Source: Pseudobythopirellula maris (GTDB lineage: Bacteria > Planctomycetota > Planctomycetia > Pirellulales > Lacipirellulaceae). From it: a DNA stretch of 64,000 nt. Of the stretch, positions 55,409 through 64,000 are shown piece by piece. The notes under the pieces are model-generated. The model had not been told where the DNA came from and searched no databases. It saw nothing but the letters and a program-made list of their open reading frames with translations. The position numbers and the translations under genes are program-made. Location: contig NZ_SJPQ01000001.1 of NCBI RefSeq assembly GCF_007859945.1, positions 310,001-374,000 of the forward strand, read 5' to 3'. Positions within the stretch are counted from its first letter, which is position 1; every line of letters begins with the position of its first letter.

Positions 55409-56350
55409 ATGCTGACGAATCTCTTCCGTCGCCCCTCCGCCCCGTTTGTCGCCACGCTGCTGGCGCCGCTGACGATCGCTCTGGCCGGCTGCGGAGCGCC
55501 CCCGCAGGGGATCAAGATTGATGGTTCGAGCACGGTGTACCCGATCAGTGAAGCGGTGGCTGAGAAATACAGCAACGAGAACCCGGGGGCTCGCGTCACG
55601 GTTGGCTTCTCGGGCACGGGCGGCGGCATGAAGAAATTCATCGCCGGAGAGATCGACATTTGCGACGCCTCGCGAGGCATGAAGCAGTCGGAAGCCGACG
55701 CCTGCGCGCAGGCGAGCGTGGGGTTCATCGAGCTCACCGTGGCGTTCGACGGCTTGGCCGTGATCACCAACCCTGAGAACGACTGGTGCGACTGCCTCAC
55801 GGTCGAGCAGCTCGCCTCGATCTGGCGCCCCGACTCGCCGGTGAACAAGTGGAACGAGCTCGACCCGGCGTGGCCGGACGAGGAGATCAAACTCTACGGT
55901 CCCGGCACGGATTCGGGCACGTTCGATTACTTCACCGAAGTGATCGTCGGCGAGTCCAAGTCGAGCCGCCCCGACTACACGGCCAGCGAAGACGACAACG
56001 TGTTGGTGACCGGCATTTCCGAAGACAAGTACGCCCTGGGCTACTTTGGCTTCGCCTACTACATCGAGAACAAAGAGAAGCTCAAGCTGCTGTCCGTGGA
56101 CGACGGCGACGGGAACTGCGTGAAGCCGACGATCGAAACCGTGATGGCAAACACCTACAAACCGCTCTCGCGTCCGCTCTTCGTTTACGTGCGGAACTCG
56201 ACCCTCGCTCGCCCCGAGGGCAAGAAGTTCGTGCAGTACTACCTCGACAACGCCGCCGACATGGCGACCGTGGTTGGCTACGTGCCGGTCTCGGAGGACA
56301 TCGTCGCCCAGAACCTCGAGAGCTTCAACGGCGCTACTTCCGGCGAGTGA
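55409..56350 (+). CDS. pstS: Phosphate ABC transporter, substrate-binding lipoprotein PstS
   Basis: A 313-residue protein. Signal with lipobox LAGC. Phosphate-binding motifs: KIDGSSTVYPISEAVAEKY, VGFSGTGGGMKKFIAGE, CDASRGMK and GPGTDSGTFDYFTEVIVG. It is the SphX/PstS-2 type with an extra Cys pair (WCDCL). It binds phosphate outside the inner membrane and delivers it to PstCA. AAGGAAGGA lies upstream of ATG 55409. First gene of the pstSCAB-phoU-phoB run. Confidence 0.96.
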   Translation: MLTNLFRRPSAPFVATLLAPLTIALAGCGAPPQGIKIDGSSTVYPISEAVAEKYSNENPGARVTVGFSGTGGGMKKFIAGEIDICDASRGMKQSEADACAQASVGFIELTVAFDGLAVITNPENDWCDCLTVEQLASIWRPDSPVNKWNELDPAWPDEEIKLYGPGTDSGTFDYFTEVIVGESKSSRPDYTASEDDNVLVTGISEDKYALGYFGFAYYIENKEKLKLLSVDDGDGNCVKPTIETVMANTYKPLSRPLFVYVRNSTLARPEGKKFVQYYLDNAADMATVVGYVPVSEDIVAQNLESFNGATSGE

Positions 56351-56396
56351 ACAGCCGGAGTTCCGTGACCTTGGCCAACGCCTTAACGAGATCGAC

Positions 56397-57347
56397 TTGA
56401 CCAATTCCTCCCTGCCCAACGCCGACACCGCCGCGCTGGCCGACGACGACTGGCTCACCTCGGCCTCGAATCGCCACGGCTACGAGCGGGCGATCCACGC
56501 CTTCCTGCTGGCGTGCGCCGCGGTTTCGGTGTTCACCACGATCGGCATTGTCGTCGTGCTGCTGGCCGAGTCGCTGCAGTTCTTCCGCGAGGTCTCGATT
56601 TTCGAGTTCATGTTCGGGACACGCTGGACGCCGCTCTTCAGCGAGAAGCACTTCGGCATTTTGCCGCTGCTGTGCGGGTCGTTCCTGGTCACGGCCGGCG
56701 CGATCCTGATCGCGGGCCCGATCGGACTGGGCACGGCGATCTACCTCAGCGAGTACGCCAACCCGGTGGTCCGCGAGACCGTTAAACCGATCCTCGAGGT
56801 GCTCGCCGGCATCCCTTCGGTGGTTTACGGCGTGATGGCCGTAACGACGGTCTCGCCGGTGATCCGCTGGCTGTTTCAATCGGACAGCATCTTCAACGCC
56901 CTCAGCGCGAGTGTGGTGGTGGGGTTCATGGTCTTGCCGATGATCGTTTCGCTGAGCGAAGACGTGCTGCGGGCTGTGCCTCGCGACCTGCGCCTGGCGG
57001 CCTACGCCCTGGGCGCGACCAAGTTGCAAGTGACGCTCGGCGTGGTCACTCCCGCCGCTTTGTCGGGCATCATGGCGTCGTTCCTGCTAGCCATTTCGCG
57101 TGCGGTGGGCGAGACGATGGCGGTCACCCTGGCCGCCGGAGCCACGGCGCAGTTGACCCTCAACCCGCTCGAGAGCGTGCAGACCATGACCGCCTACATC
57201 GTGCAGGTGAGCGCCGGCGACACGCCGGCCGGCTCGCTCGAATACCGCACGATCTTCGCCGTCGGCCTCACGCTGTTCGTCAGCACGATGCTGCTCAACA
57301 TCCTCGCTCAGTGGATCCTCGACCGCATGCGGGAGGAATACGAATGA
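56397..57347 (+). CDS. pstC: Phosphate ABC transporter permease PstC
   Basis: About 316 residues with six TM helices; EAA-type motif DLRLAAYALGATKLQVTLGV and AISRAVGETMAVTLAAG. I chose TTG 56397, which begins LTNSSLPNADTAALADDDWL; no ATG or GTG fits before the first helix (AIHAFLLACAAVSVFTTIGI), and the upstream frame would overlap pstS. It forms the channel with PstA. Its stop overlaps the pstA start by 4 bp. Confidence 0.94.
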   Translation: MTNSSLPNADTAALADDDWLTSASNRHGYERAIHAFLLACAAVSVFTTIGIVVVLLAESLQFFREVSIFEFMFGTRWTPLFSEKHFGILPLLCGSFLVTAGAILIAGPIGLGTAIYLSEYANPVVRETVKPILEVLAGIPSVVYGVMAVTTVSPVIRWLFQSDSIFNALSASVVVGFMVLPMIVSLSEDVLRAVPRDLRLAAYALGATKLQVTLGVVTPAALSGIMASFLLAISRAVGETMAVTLAAGATAQLTLNPLESVQTMTAYIVQVSAGDTPAGSLEYRTIFAVGLTLFVSTMLLNILAQWILDRMREEYE

Positions 57348-58282
57348 GCGAAAAGAAACCTATCGCACACCTGACTCAAGGCGCCCCCATGGGCGTGGTC
57401 CCTCCGGACGGAGAGAACGAGCCGGGCATCGACACCCGTCGCCGCTATCTGGCGTCCGACGCCTTCGGCGTTCTCTGTTTCCTGGCGATGACCACTTGCC
57501 TGCTTGCCCTGGTGGGGCTGCTCGCCATGGTGATCATCAACGGCTTGCCCTGGGTCAGCTGGAAACTGCTGAGCAGCTTCCCCTCACGGACCCCCGAGAA
57601 CGCCGGCATCCTCTCGGCGCTCGTCGGCAGCGTTTGGCTGATCTCGCTGACGGTGCTGATCTCCGTGCCGATCGGCATCGGATCGGCGCTGTACCTTGAA
57701 GAGTACTCCAAGCCATCGCGGTGGCGTCGGCTCGTACAACTGAACATCGCCAACCTGGCGGGCGTGCCCTCGATCGTCTACGGCATCTTGGGGCTGGGTC
57801 TGTTCGTGCGTGCGATGTCTTTGCAGCGTAGCGTGCTCGCCGGCGCGCTCACTCTCACTCTGGTGGTGTTGCCTATCGTTATCCTCTCTGCCCAGGAAGC
57901 GTTGCGGGCCGTGCCGAAGTCGATTCGGCTGGGCTCTTACGCATTGGGCGCGACCCGTTGGCAAACGACCTGGCACCAAGTGCTGCCGGCGGCGTTGCCC
58001 GGCATGATGACCGGAGTCATCCTCGCGATGGCCCGGGCGCTTGGCGAGGCGGCGCCGCTCTTGGCCGTGGGCGCGGTGGCTTACATCGCGTACGTGCCGC
58101 GCACCCTCAGCGACGAGTTCACCGCGCTGCCTTTGCAGATCTACAACTGGGCGTCGCGGCCGCAAGCCGAGTTCCACGGCCTCGCCTCGGCGGCGATCAT
58201 CGTGCTGCTCGCCGTGCTGATCCTGCTGAATGCCGGGGCGGTTTTCGTCCGTTCACGCTACGGCAAACGGGTGAAATGGTGA
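57344..58282 (+). CDS. pstA: Phosphate ABC transporter permease PstA
   Basis: A 312-residue, six-helix permease. GGAGG is 7 bases upstream of ATG 57344, which overlaps the pstC stop (ATGA). EAA motif SIRLGSYALGATRWQTTWHQ and MARALGEAAPLLAVGAVAYI; DEFTALPLQIYNWASRPQ is typical of PstA C-termini. Confidence 0.95.
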   Translation: MSEKKPIAHLTQGAPMGVVPPDGENEPGIDTRRRYLASDAFGVLCFLAMTTCLLALVGLLAMVIINGLPWVSWKLLSSFPSRTPENAGILSALVGSVWLISLTVLISVPIGIGSALYLEEYSKPSRWRRLVQLNIANLAGVPSIVYGILGLGLFVRAMSLQRSVLAGALTLTLVVLPIVILSAQEALRAVPKSIRLGSYALGATRWQTTWHQVLPAALPGMMTGVILAMARALGEAAPLLAVGAVAYIAYVPRTLSDEFTALPLQIYNWASRPQAEFHGLASAAIIVLLAVLILLNAGAVFVRSRYGKRVKW

Positions 58283-58348
58283 CCGCCCTCAGAAGCAACG
58301 CAACCAACCGAGACCGGCCCCCCACCGGCTGAACCACGGGAACTATCC

Positions 58349-59233
<885 letters not shown>

Positions 59234-59298
59234 CCTTAGCCGTTTACGCCGCCGCCTATCGGCGCCGGATTTTCCTCAGTGGCACCACGGACCTCACG

Positions 59299-59973
59299 AT
59301 GAGTATTCATCTAGAACGCGACCTCGAGTCGCTCAAGCACGACATCCTCGAGCAATCCGCCCTCGTTGAGGAAATGATTCGCATCGCCTGCCGCGGCATG
59401 GTGGAGCGCCGGTTCGGCGTGTACGACGAGTTGCTCAGCCGCGAGCCGACGATCAACGAACGCGAGGTCGAGATCGAGGAGGAGTGCCTCAAGATCCTCG
59501 CCCTGCACCAACCCGTGGCGGTCGACCTGCGTCGCGTGGCCACGGTGATGAAAGTCAACACCGACCTGGAGCGGATCGGCGATCTTGCCGTGAACATCAG
59601 CGAGCGGACCGAGTCGCTCTCGGCGGCCCCCTCGCTCGAACTGCCCGACTGTGTTGAGGCGATGTCGGAGAGCGCGATCGAGATGGTGCGCGACGCGCTC
59701 GACGCGTTCGTCGAGCTCGACCCCAACGCGGCCCGCCAGGTCTGCCTGCGCGACGACGAAGTGGACGCCTACAACCGCACCGTCATCGAGGCCGTTTACT
59801 CGGTCATCCAAGACGAACCCGAGCTGGCTCAGCCGGTGCTGCATTTATTCTCGGCGTCTCGGAACATCGAACGCATCGCCGACCACGCCACCAACATCGC
59901 CGAAGACGTGATCTACCTCGTCGACGGCGAGATCACCCGGCACCAACGTCGGGGGCAAGAACACCATGGTTGA
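59299..59973 (+). CDS. phoU: Phosphate transport regulator PhoU
   Basis: A 224-residue helical protein with two PhoU repeats: VATVMKVNTDLERIGDLAVN and LFSASRNIERIADHATNIAE, each with the E/D-xx-R-x-x-D metal-binding motif. It signals phosphate status between Pst and PhoR. ATG 59299 is 65 bp after pstB; it overlaps the phoB start by 8 bp. Confidence 0.95.
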   Translation: MSIHLERDLESLKHDILEQSALVEEMIRIACRGMVERRFGVYDELLSREPTINEREVEIEEECLKILALHQPVAVDLRRVATVMKVNTDLERIGDLAVNISERTESLSAAPSLELPDCVEAMSESAIEMVRDALDAFVELDPNAARQVCLRDDEVDAYNRTVIEAVYSVIQDEPELAQPVLHLFSASRNIERIADHATNIAEDVIYLVDGEITRHQRRGQEHHG

Positions 59974-60727
59974 CCTCCAAACGCCGGAGCGAAACTCTCG
60001 CCCGGCTAAGTCCGACGGCAAGAATCCGATGGCCACGCATAGAATCCTGATTATTGAAGACGACCGCTCGCTGGCGGACGTGCTGGATTACAACCTCACC
60101 CAGGACGGTTACGAAACTTCAGTCGCCTCGGACGGCCAAGACGGCCTCACGCAGGCCAAGCTCCACGGGCCCGACCTCGTGCTGCTCGACCTGATGCTGC
60201 CGGTGATTGACGGCCTAGAAATCTGCCGCCGGCTGCGAGCCGACCCGGTCACGCGCGGCAGCCTGGTGCTGATGCTCACCGCCAAGGCCGAAGAGACCGA
60301 CCAGGTGGCCGGGTTCTCCGTAGGAGCGGACGACTACGTCACCAAGCCGTTCAGCGTGAAGGTCTTGCTGGAGCGCGTGCGGGCCTTGCTGCGTCGCAAG
60401 CGTGGCGCCCGCGACGACGGCGACACGCTCGTCAGCCAGGGCATCATGCTCGACCGTGAGCGGCACCGGGTCACCGCCGGCGACTCGGTGCTCGATCTCA
60501 CGCCGAGCGAGTTCGGCCTGCTCGAGGCTCTGATCCGCCAGCCGGGCCGTGTGTTCAGCCGCTCGGAGCTGATCGACGCCGCCCTGGGGGGCGACGCCCT
60601 CGTGCTCGAGCGCACGATCGACGTCCACGTGCGGGCGCTGCGTAAGAAGATGGCCGGGCACGCCCATCTCGTCGAGACCGTCCGCGGCCTTGGCTACCGG
60701 TTCCGTGACCCGGTCGGCGCCGCCTGA
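59966..60727 (+). CDS. phoB: Phosphate regulon response regulator PhoB
   Basis: A 253-residue OmpR-type regulator. Receiver with DD in LIIEDDRSLADVLDYNLTQD, phospho-Asp in LVLLDLMLPVIDGLEI, Lys in GADDYVTKPFSVKVLLERVR. Winged helix: LTPSEFGLLEALIRQPGRVF, VLERTIDVHVRALRKKM and VETVRGLGYRF. ATG 59966 overlaps phoU; ATG 60029 (MATHRILIIEDD) is an alternative. Likely binds the CTTCAC repeats upstream of pstS and closes a feedback loop. Confidence 0.93.
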   Translation: MVDLQTPERNSRPAKSDGKNPMATHRILIIEDDRSLADVLDYNLTQDGYETSVASDGQDGLTQAKLHGPDLVLLDLMLPVIDGLEICRRLRADPVTRGSLVLMLTAKAEETDQVAGFSVGADDYVTKPFSVKVLLERVRALLRRKRGARDDGDTLVSQGIMLDRERHRVTAGDSVLDLTPSEFGLLEALIRQPGRVFSRSELIDAALGGDALVLERTIDVHVRALRKKMAGHAHLVETVRGLGYRFRDPVGAA

Positions 60728-60758
60728 GCCGTCACCGGCGACGCTCAACGCCCGCGTC

Positions 60759-61589
60759 TCACCTGGGGGCGCCGGCGGAAGGCATCGAGAGGAACGGCAT
60801 GGGCGATTCGCCGCCGCCGGTGTAGACCGGCAGCACGCCGTCCCACTTCTCGATCGCCCGCAGCTGCAAGAGTTCGGCGCTGATCGTCTCGCGGAGCATC
60901 TGCTGCGCCTCGGCCTCGGCCCGCGCCCGGGCCAACTCGGCCTGGGCGATGCCCTCGGCCTTGGTCTGATCCTGCTTGGCCTCGATACGAATCCGCTCCA
61001 ATTCGTTCGAAGCCCGCAGGGCCGCCTGCTGGGCCACCTGCTTCTGCTCGATCGCGTCGTTGAACTCCTTCGAGAAGTTGAAGTCGATGATCGACAGGTC
61101 GGTCGGGATGATGCTTTTGGAACTCAACCGCGCGATGAGATCTTCTTCCATCTCCTGAGCCACCTCGGCCCGTTTGGTGATCAGCTCCTCGGCGGTGTAC
61201 TTGGCGCTGGTGGCCTTGATTGATTCCTGCAAGGCGGGCTGCACGATGGTGATCGGGTAGTCGAGCCCCAACTCCTTGAAGATCTTGCCCGCCTGCCCGG
61301 AGTCGATGCGGTAGTTGAGCGCAATCTTCGAGGTGACGATCTGCAGGTCCTTGCTGCTAGCCGTGGCGGCCTCTTCGACTTTCTTGACCCGCGTGTTGAC
61401 GGGGATGACGTCGGTCATGACGGGCACTTTGAAATGCAGCCCCGGCTGCAATGACTCGTCTTGTACGTCTCCGAAATGCGAGACCACCCCCACCGTGCCC
61501 GGCTCGACGACGGCCACGCCGTTCGTGGCGATCAAGGCGGCGATGAAGAGCACGACCAAAGCGATAACGGCGGCGGGATTGATTTGCAT
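60759..61589 (-). CDS. Prohibitin-family (SPFH) membrane protein
   Basis: A 276-residue protein from ATG 61589. One N-terminal TM helix (PAAVIALVVLFIAALIAT), then the SPFH domain (VAVVEPGTVGVVSHFGDVQD, PGLHFKVPVMTDVIPVNTRV, IVTSKIALNYRIDSGQ), followed by a helical region rich in Ala, Glu and Gln (DAIEQKQVAQQAALRASNEL, AEGIAQAELARARAEAEAQQ). Closest in layout to prohibitins. Bacterial prohibitins are membrane scaffolds, often with proteases; the role here is unknown. Convergent with phoB. Confidence 0.9.
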   Translation of the reverse strand: MQINPAAVIALVVLFIAALIATNGVAVVEPGTVGVVSHFGDVQDESLQPGLHFKVPVMTDVIPVNTRVKKVEEAATASSKDLQIVTSKIALNYRIDSGQAGKIFKELGLDYPITIVQPALQESIKATSAKYTAEELITKRAEVAQEMEEDLIARLSSKSIIPTDLSIIDFNFSKEFNDAIEQKQVAQQAALRASNELERIRIEAKQDQTKAEGIAQAELARARAEAEAQQMLRETISAELLQLRAIEKWDGVLPVYTGGGESPMPFLSMPSAGAPR

Positions 61590-62073
61590 CGGGAGTATGA
61601 TCCTGGGGATAGAAGCTAAGTAGTGCGGGCCGAGGAAGAAGGTTCTTCGTCCGAGAAGCCACGGTATTGGGCCCATCGGTGCGACGGCGAATCAGGCTGA
61701 ATGGCCACTCCGCTGGCGCCCTATTTCTGACGGTTTTTTTGACTCTATTTCCTTGCAGCCCTCCACGCTGACGGTTATAAATCGCTCGTGCGAGGCGGAC
61801 TCTTCGGATTATGCAGCTGGCTCCGGATGCAGCTAGCGTCCAATGCCGCGGCAGACGCATCAAAGAACGCCGGCGTCTCTCCTCGGCACTCGGACGAACT
61901 CACGCACCTTGACCACATCGCGGCGTGCCGCTGTTTCAGCACGCTGCATCCAGCAGATTCGACAACTTGGCTACACACCACAAAGCGGGTCGCGTCTTTC
62001 GAGGCGCGGCCCGCTTTCTGATTCTAGTGGGCCAGCATGTTCGGCAGTAGTGGCTAGCGTCTGCTCAGCGTGC
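61590..62073. other. Intergenic stretch without recognised gene
   Basis: Nearly 500 bp with no coding frame that I can support. It holds a run of T at 61733-61740 and a hairpin at 61982-62017. It should contain the promoter of the prohibitin gene at its low-coordinate end. Confidence 0.4.
61982..62017. terminator. Terminator-like hairpin, possibly bidirectional
   Basis: AAAGCGGGTCGCG and CGCGGCCCGCTTT pair with one bulge around TCTTTCGAGG. Short T runs flank both sides. It lies 57 bp after the stop of the minus-strand HD-GYP gene. Confidence 0.55.
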
Positions 62074-63321
62074 CTAGTTCTCGTCGGCGTACTCGAGTTG
62101 CACCGCAACGATCTCGTCGCGACGCGAGAAGAAGGCGTCGATCACCCGCGGGTCGAAATGGGTTCCACTCTCCTCGCGGAGGATGGCGAAACACCTCTCG
62201 AGCGGGAACGCCTCCTTGTAGCAGCGTCGGCTGCTCAGCGCGTCGAACACGTCGGCCACGGCGGTGATGCGGCCCTCCATCGGGATGTCTTCGCCCGCCA
62301 GGCCCACCGGGTAACCGCTGCCGTCCCACCACTCGTGGTGGGTCAGCGCGATGCGGCGGGCCATGGCCAGCAACGGCGAGGTGGCGCCGCTGAGGATCTT
62401 GGCGCCGATCGAAGAGTGCTCGCGCATCATGCCCTCCTCCTCGATCGTGCATTGTTGCAGAATGCGTTTTCCGAAGTTGCAGTGCTTCTTCATGAACGCG
62501 AACTCTTCTTCGGTCAGCTTGCCCGGCTTGAGCAGCACGTCGTCGCCGATGCCGATCTTGCCGACATCGTGGAGCTGGGCGGCCTGCTCCAGCTGGTCGG
62601 CGTCGTGCGGGTTCATGCCGAGGGCCTCGCCGATCAACCGGGCGTAGCGGCCCACGCGCAGCACGTGGAACCCGGTGTCGTTGTCGCGGTACTCGGAGGC
62701 GCGGGCCAGGCAATGGGCCACCTCGCGTTGGGCGTGTTGCAGCTCGGCGGTGCGCGAAGCGACGGCCTCCTCGAGGTTGCGGCTGTAAGAGGCGAGCCGG
62801 TCTTGGTAAGCCTTCGACCGCAGCACGTTCTTGATGCGCGGCGCGAGCTCGGTCGGGTCGATCGGTTTGTTGAGGAAGTCGGCCGCGCCCGCTTCGAGCG
62901 CTTGCTTGCGTGTCTCTCGGTCGCTGACCGCCGTGAGGATGATCACCGGAGTCTCGCGCAGCTTGTCGGCGCGGCCGAGGCGATCGAGGATCTCCAAACC
63001 GCTCACGCCGGGCATCATCAGGTCGAGCAGCAAGAGATCGGGCTTTTCATGCTCGACCATCTTCTCCGCGTTCTCGGCCTGGTTGGTCGTGACGAAGTTG
63101 ACGTAGCCCTCCAGCTCGAGCAACCGCCGGACCACCTTCACGTTGACCGGCTCGTCGTCGACGATCATCAACCGCGATCCGAGCAGCGACTCTTCCGAGG
63201 GCTGGCATTGGGCGTCCGAGACCGGCATTCCCGGGGACGGCTCCACCGCCTCTTCGATCGTAGGCGTGGGGGGCAGCGGGACCGCGCAGGTGTCGGCGGC
63301 GGAGGGTGTCATGGTGCTCAT
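62074..63321 (-). CDS. Response regulator with HD-GYP domain
   Basis: A 415-residue protein. Receiver (about 48-170): SRLMIVDDEPVNVKVVRRLL, LLLLDLMMPGVSGLEILDR with the phospho-Asp, FLNKPIDPTEL with the Lys. A coiled coil (YSRNLEEAVASRTAELQHAQ) leads to the HD-GYP domain: RVGRYARLIGEAL, QLHDVGKIGIGDDVLLKPG (HD), THHEWWDGSGYPVGLAGEDI (HD-GYP) and ITAVADVFDALSSRRCYKE. HD-GYP enzymes hydrolyse cyclic di-GMP. It begins about 40 bp after the neighbouring hybrid kinase gene on the same strand, probably its partner. Confidence 0.95.
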   Translation of the reverse strand: MSTMTPSAADTCAVPLPPTPTIEEAVEPSPGMPVSDAQCQPSEESLLGSRLMIVDDEPVNVKVVRRLLELEGYVNFVTTNQAENAEKMVEHEKPDLLLLDLMMPGVSGLEILDRLGRADKLRETPVIILTAVSDRETRKQALEAGAADFLNKPIDPTELAPRIKNVLRSKAYQDRLASYSRNLEEAVASRTAELQHAQREVAHCLARASEYRDNDTGFHVLRVGRYARLIGEALGMNPHDADQLEQAAQLHDVGKIGIGDDVLLKPGKLTEEEFAFMKKHCNFGKRILQQCTIEEEGMMREHSSIGAKILSGATSPLLAMARRIALTHHEWWDGSGYPVGLAGEDIPMEGRITAVADVFDALSSRRCYKEAFPLERCFAILREESGTHFDPRVIDAFFSRRDEIVAVQLEYADEN

Positions 63322-63361
63322 AATCAGTACTTATCTATTCGGGTGAACGCGTCACCTGAAA

Positions 63362-64000
63362 TCAAATGGAAGCGGTCACCCGTTCCGTAATCGAATTCAG
63401 CTCTGCAATCAAAGTATCGACGCCCTCGGCTTTCTTCTCGGCAGCCAGCTGCTCGAGACGCGAAGCCGTATCGGTGAACGCCTCGTAACCGGCCGTGCCG
63501 CCGGCGCCCTTGAGGGCGTGGGCCTGGTCGCGCAGCTGGTCGTACTCGCCCCCCGACGCCGCGACCTGCATCGCGCCGAGCCTCTCCGGCAACCCCTTCA
63601 CGAAATCGACAACGATCTCGCGGATCTCCGGGTCGTCGAGCGGCAGCGAGCACTCGACCTTGGTCGTGCGGGGGCGGGTCTCGGTGGCCTCGGCCGGGGC
63701 GGCCGTGTCCATGAGCGAGGAATGGATCATGCCGATCAGTTTGTCGCTGTTGACCGGCTTCGAAAGGTAGTCCGAGCAGCCGGCTTCCTGGCAGCGTTCG
63801 CGGTCGCCCTTCATCGCGTGGGCGGTCAAGGCGATGATCGGGCCCTCGAAGCCGCGTTCGCGGAGCTTGCGGCTGGCGGTGTAGCCGTCCATCACCGGCA
63901 TCTGCATGTCCATCAGCACGACGTCCGCGGGGTTCTCGTCGAAACGCCGTAGGGCGATCTCGCCGTTCTCGGCCATCACGACCTCCGCCCCGCGGCGGCG
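63362..64000 (-). CDS. Hybrid histidine kinase or response regulator, C-terminal part (receiver + HPt), cut by window edge
   Basis: The frame is open to the window edge. The receiver reads GAEVVMAENGEIALRRF, VVLMDMQMPVMDGYTASRKL (phospho-Asp) and DYLSKPVNSDKLI (Lys). It is followed by an Hpt domain with the phospho-His motif QLRDQAHALKGAGGTAGYE. This receiver-Hpt end is typical of multi-step phosphorelay hybrid kinases (BarA/Evgs-like); the sensor and kinase are outside the window. The downstream HD-GYP regulator on the same strand is a plausible output. Confidence 0.88.
   Translation of the reverse strand, partial: RRRGAEVVMAENGEIALRRFDENPADVVLMDMQMPVMDGYTASRKLRERGFEGPIIALTAHAMKGDRERCQEAGCSDYLSKPVNSDKLIGMIHSSLMDTAAPAEATETRPRTTKVECSLPLDDPEIREIVVDFVKGLPERLGAMQVAASGGEYDQLRDQAHALKGAGGTAGYEAFTDTASRLEQLAAEKKAEGVDTLIAELNSITERVTASI

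Overview
The window looks like the chromosome of a GC-rich planctomycete, probably of the Pirellulales. This rests on gene content, not on a database search: DUF1559 prepilin-like proteins, PEP-CTERM proteins with dockerin-like repeats of the '[13 protein letters not shown]' type, two large exported proteins with the N-terminal LEPR-XLL motif, a giant Ser/Thr kinase with WD40 repeats and a DWG (not DFG) motif, and a Cys-rich protein whose motifs I recall only from planctomycetes.

Layout. 1-11 kb: the N-terminus of a sensor kinase, a DUF1559 protein, tRNA-Arg(CCG), a PEP-CTERM protein, an unusual PEP-CTERM/prepilin fusion, a kelch protein and a CotH/lamin-tail surface protein. 11-23.4 kb: a long minus-strand run with exported KatG, a GH43-like protein, an aldo/keto reductase, a zinc-ribbon membrane protein, a DHH phosphoesterase, RibF, NAD(P)H-hydrate dehydratase, LarB and a secreted EEP-family nuclease. 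24-29 kb: a lamin-tail PEP-CTERM protein and a three-gene operon (membrane protein, ParA-like, ExeA-like ATPase). 29-37.3 kb: a WD40 kinase downstream of a multi-PKD-like LEPR protein.

38.3-45.7 kb is an integron. A complete IntI integrase (minus strand) diverges from an attI region and is followed by eleven plus-strand gene cassettes, each ending in a recognisable attC site (89-139 bp, complementary R''/R' ends, extrahelical G in several). The cassette genes are more AT-rich than their surroundings and mostly of unknown function; they include two lipoproteins, membrane proteins, a DUF4240-like protein and a Cys-rich protein.

46.0-53.6 kb is an export-like gene set: a PqqD-like/M50/HlyD fusion, a HlyD adaptor, a GAF-HlyD fusion and a divergent TolC-like lipoprotein, with no pump ATPase or RND protein among them. 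53.7-60.7 kb is a complete phosphate regulon, phoR-[Pho box]-pstS-pstC-pstA-pstB-phoU-phoB, with three CTTCAC direct repeats at 11-bp spacing before pstS. The window ends with a prohibitin-like protein, an HD-GYP response regulator and the C-terminus of a hybrid kinase.
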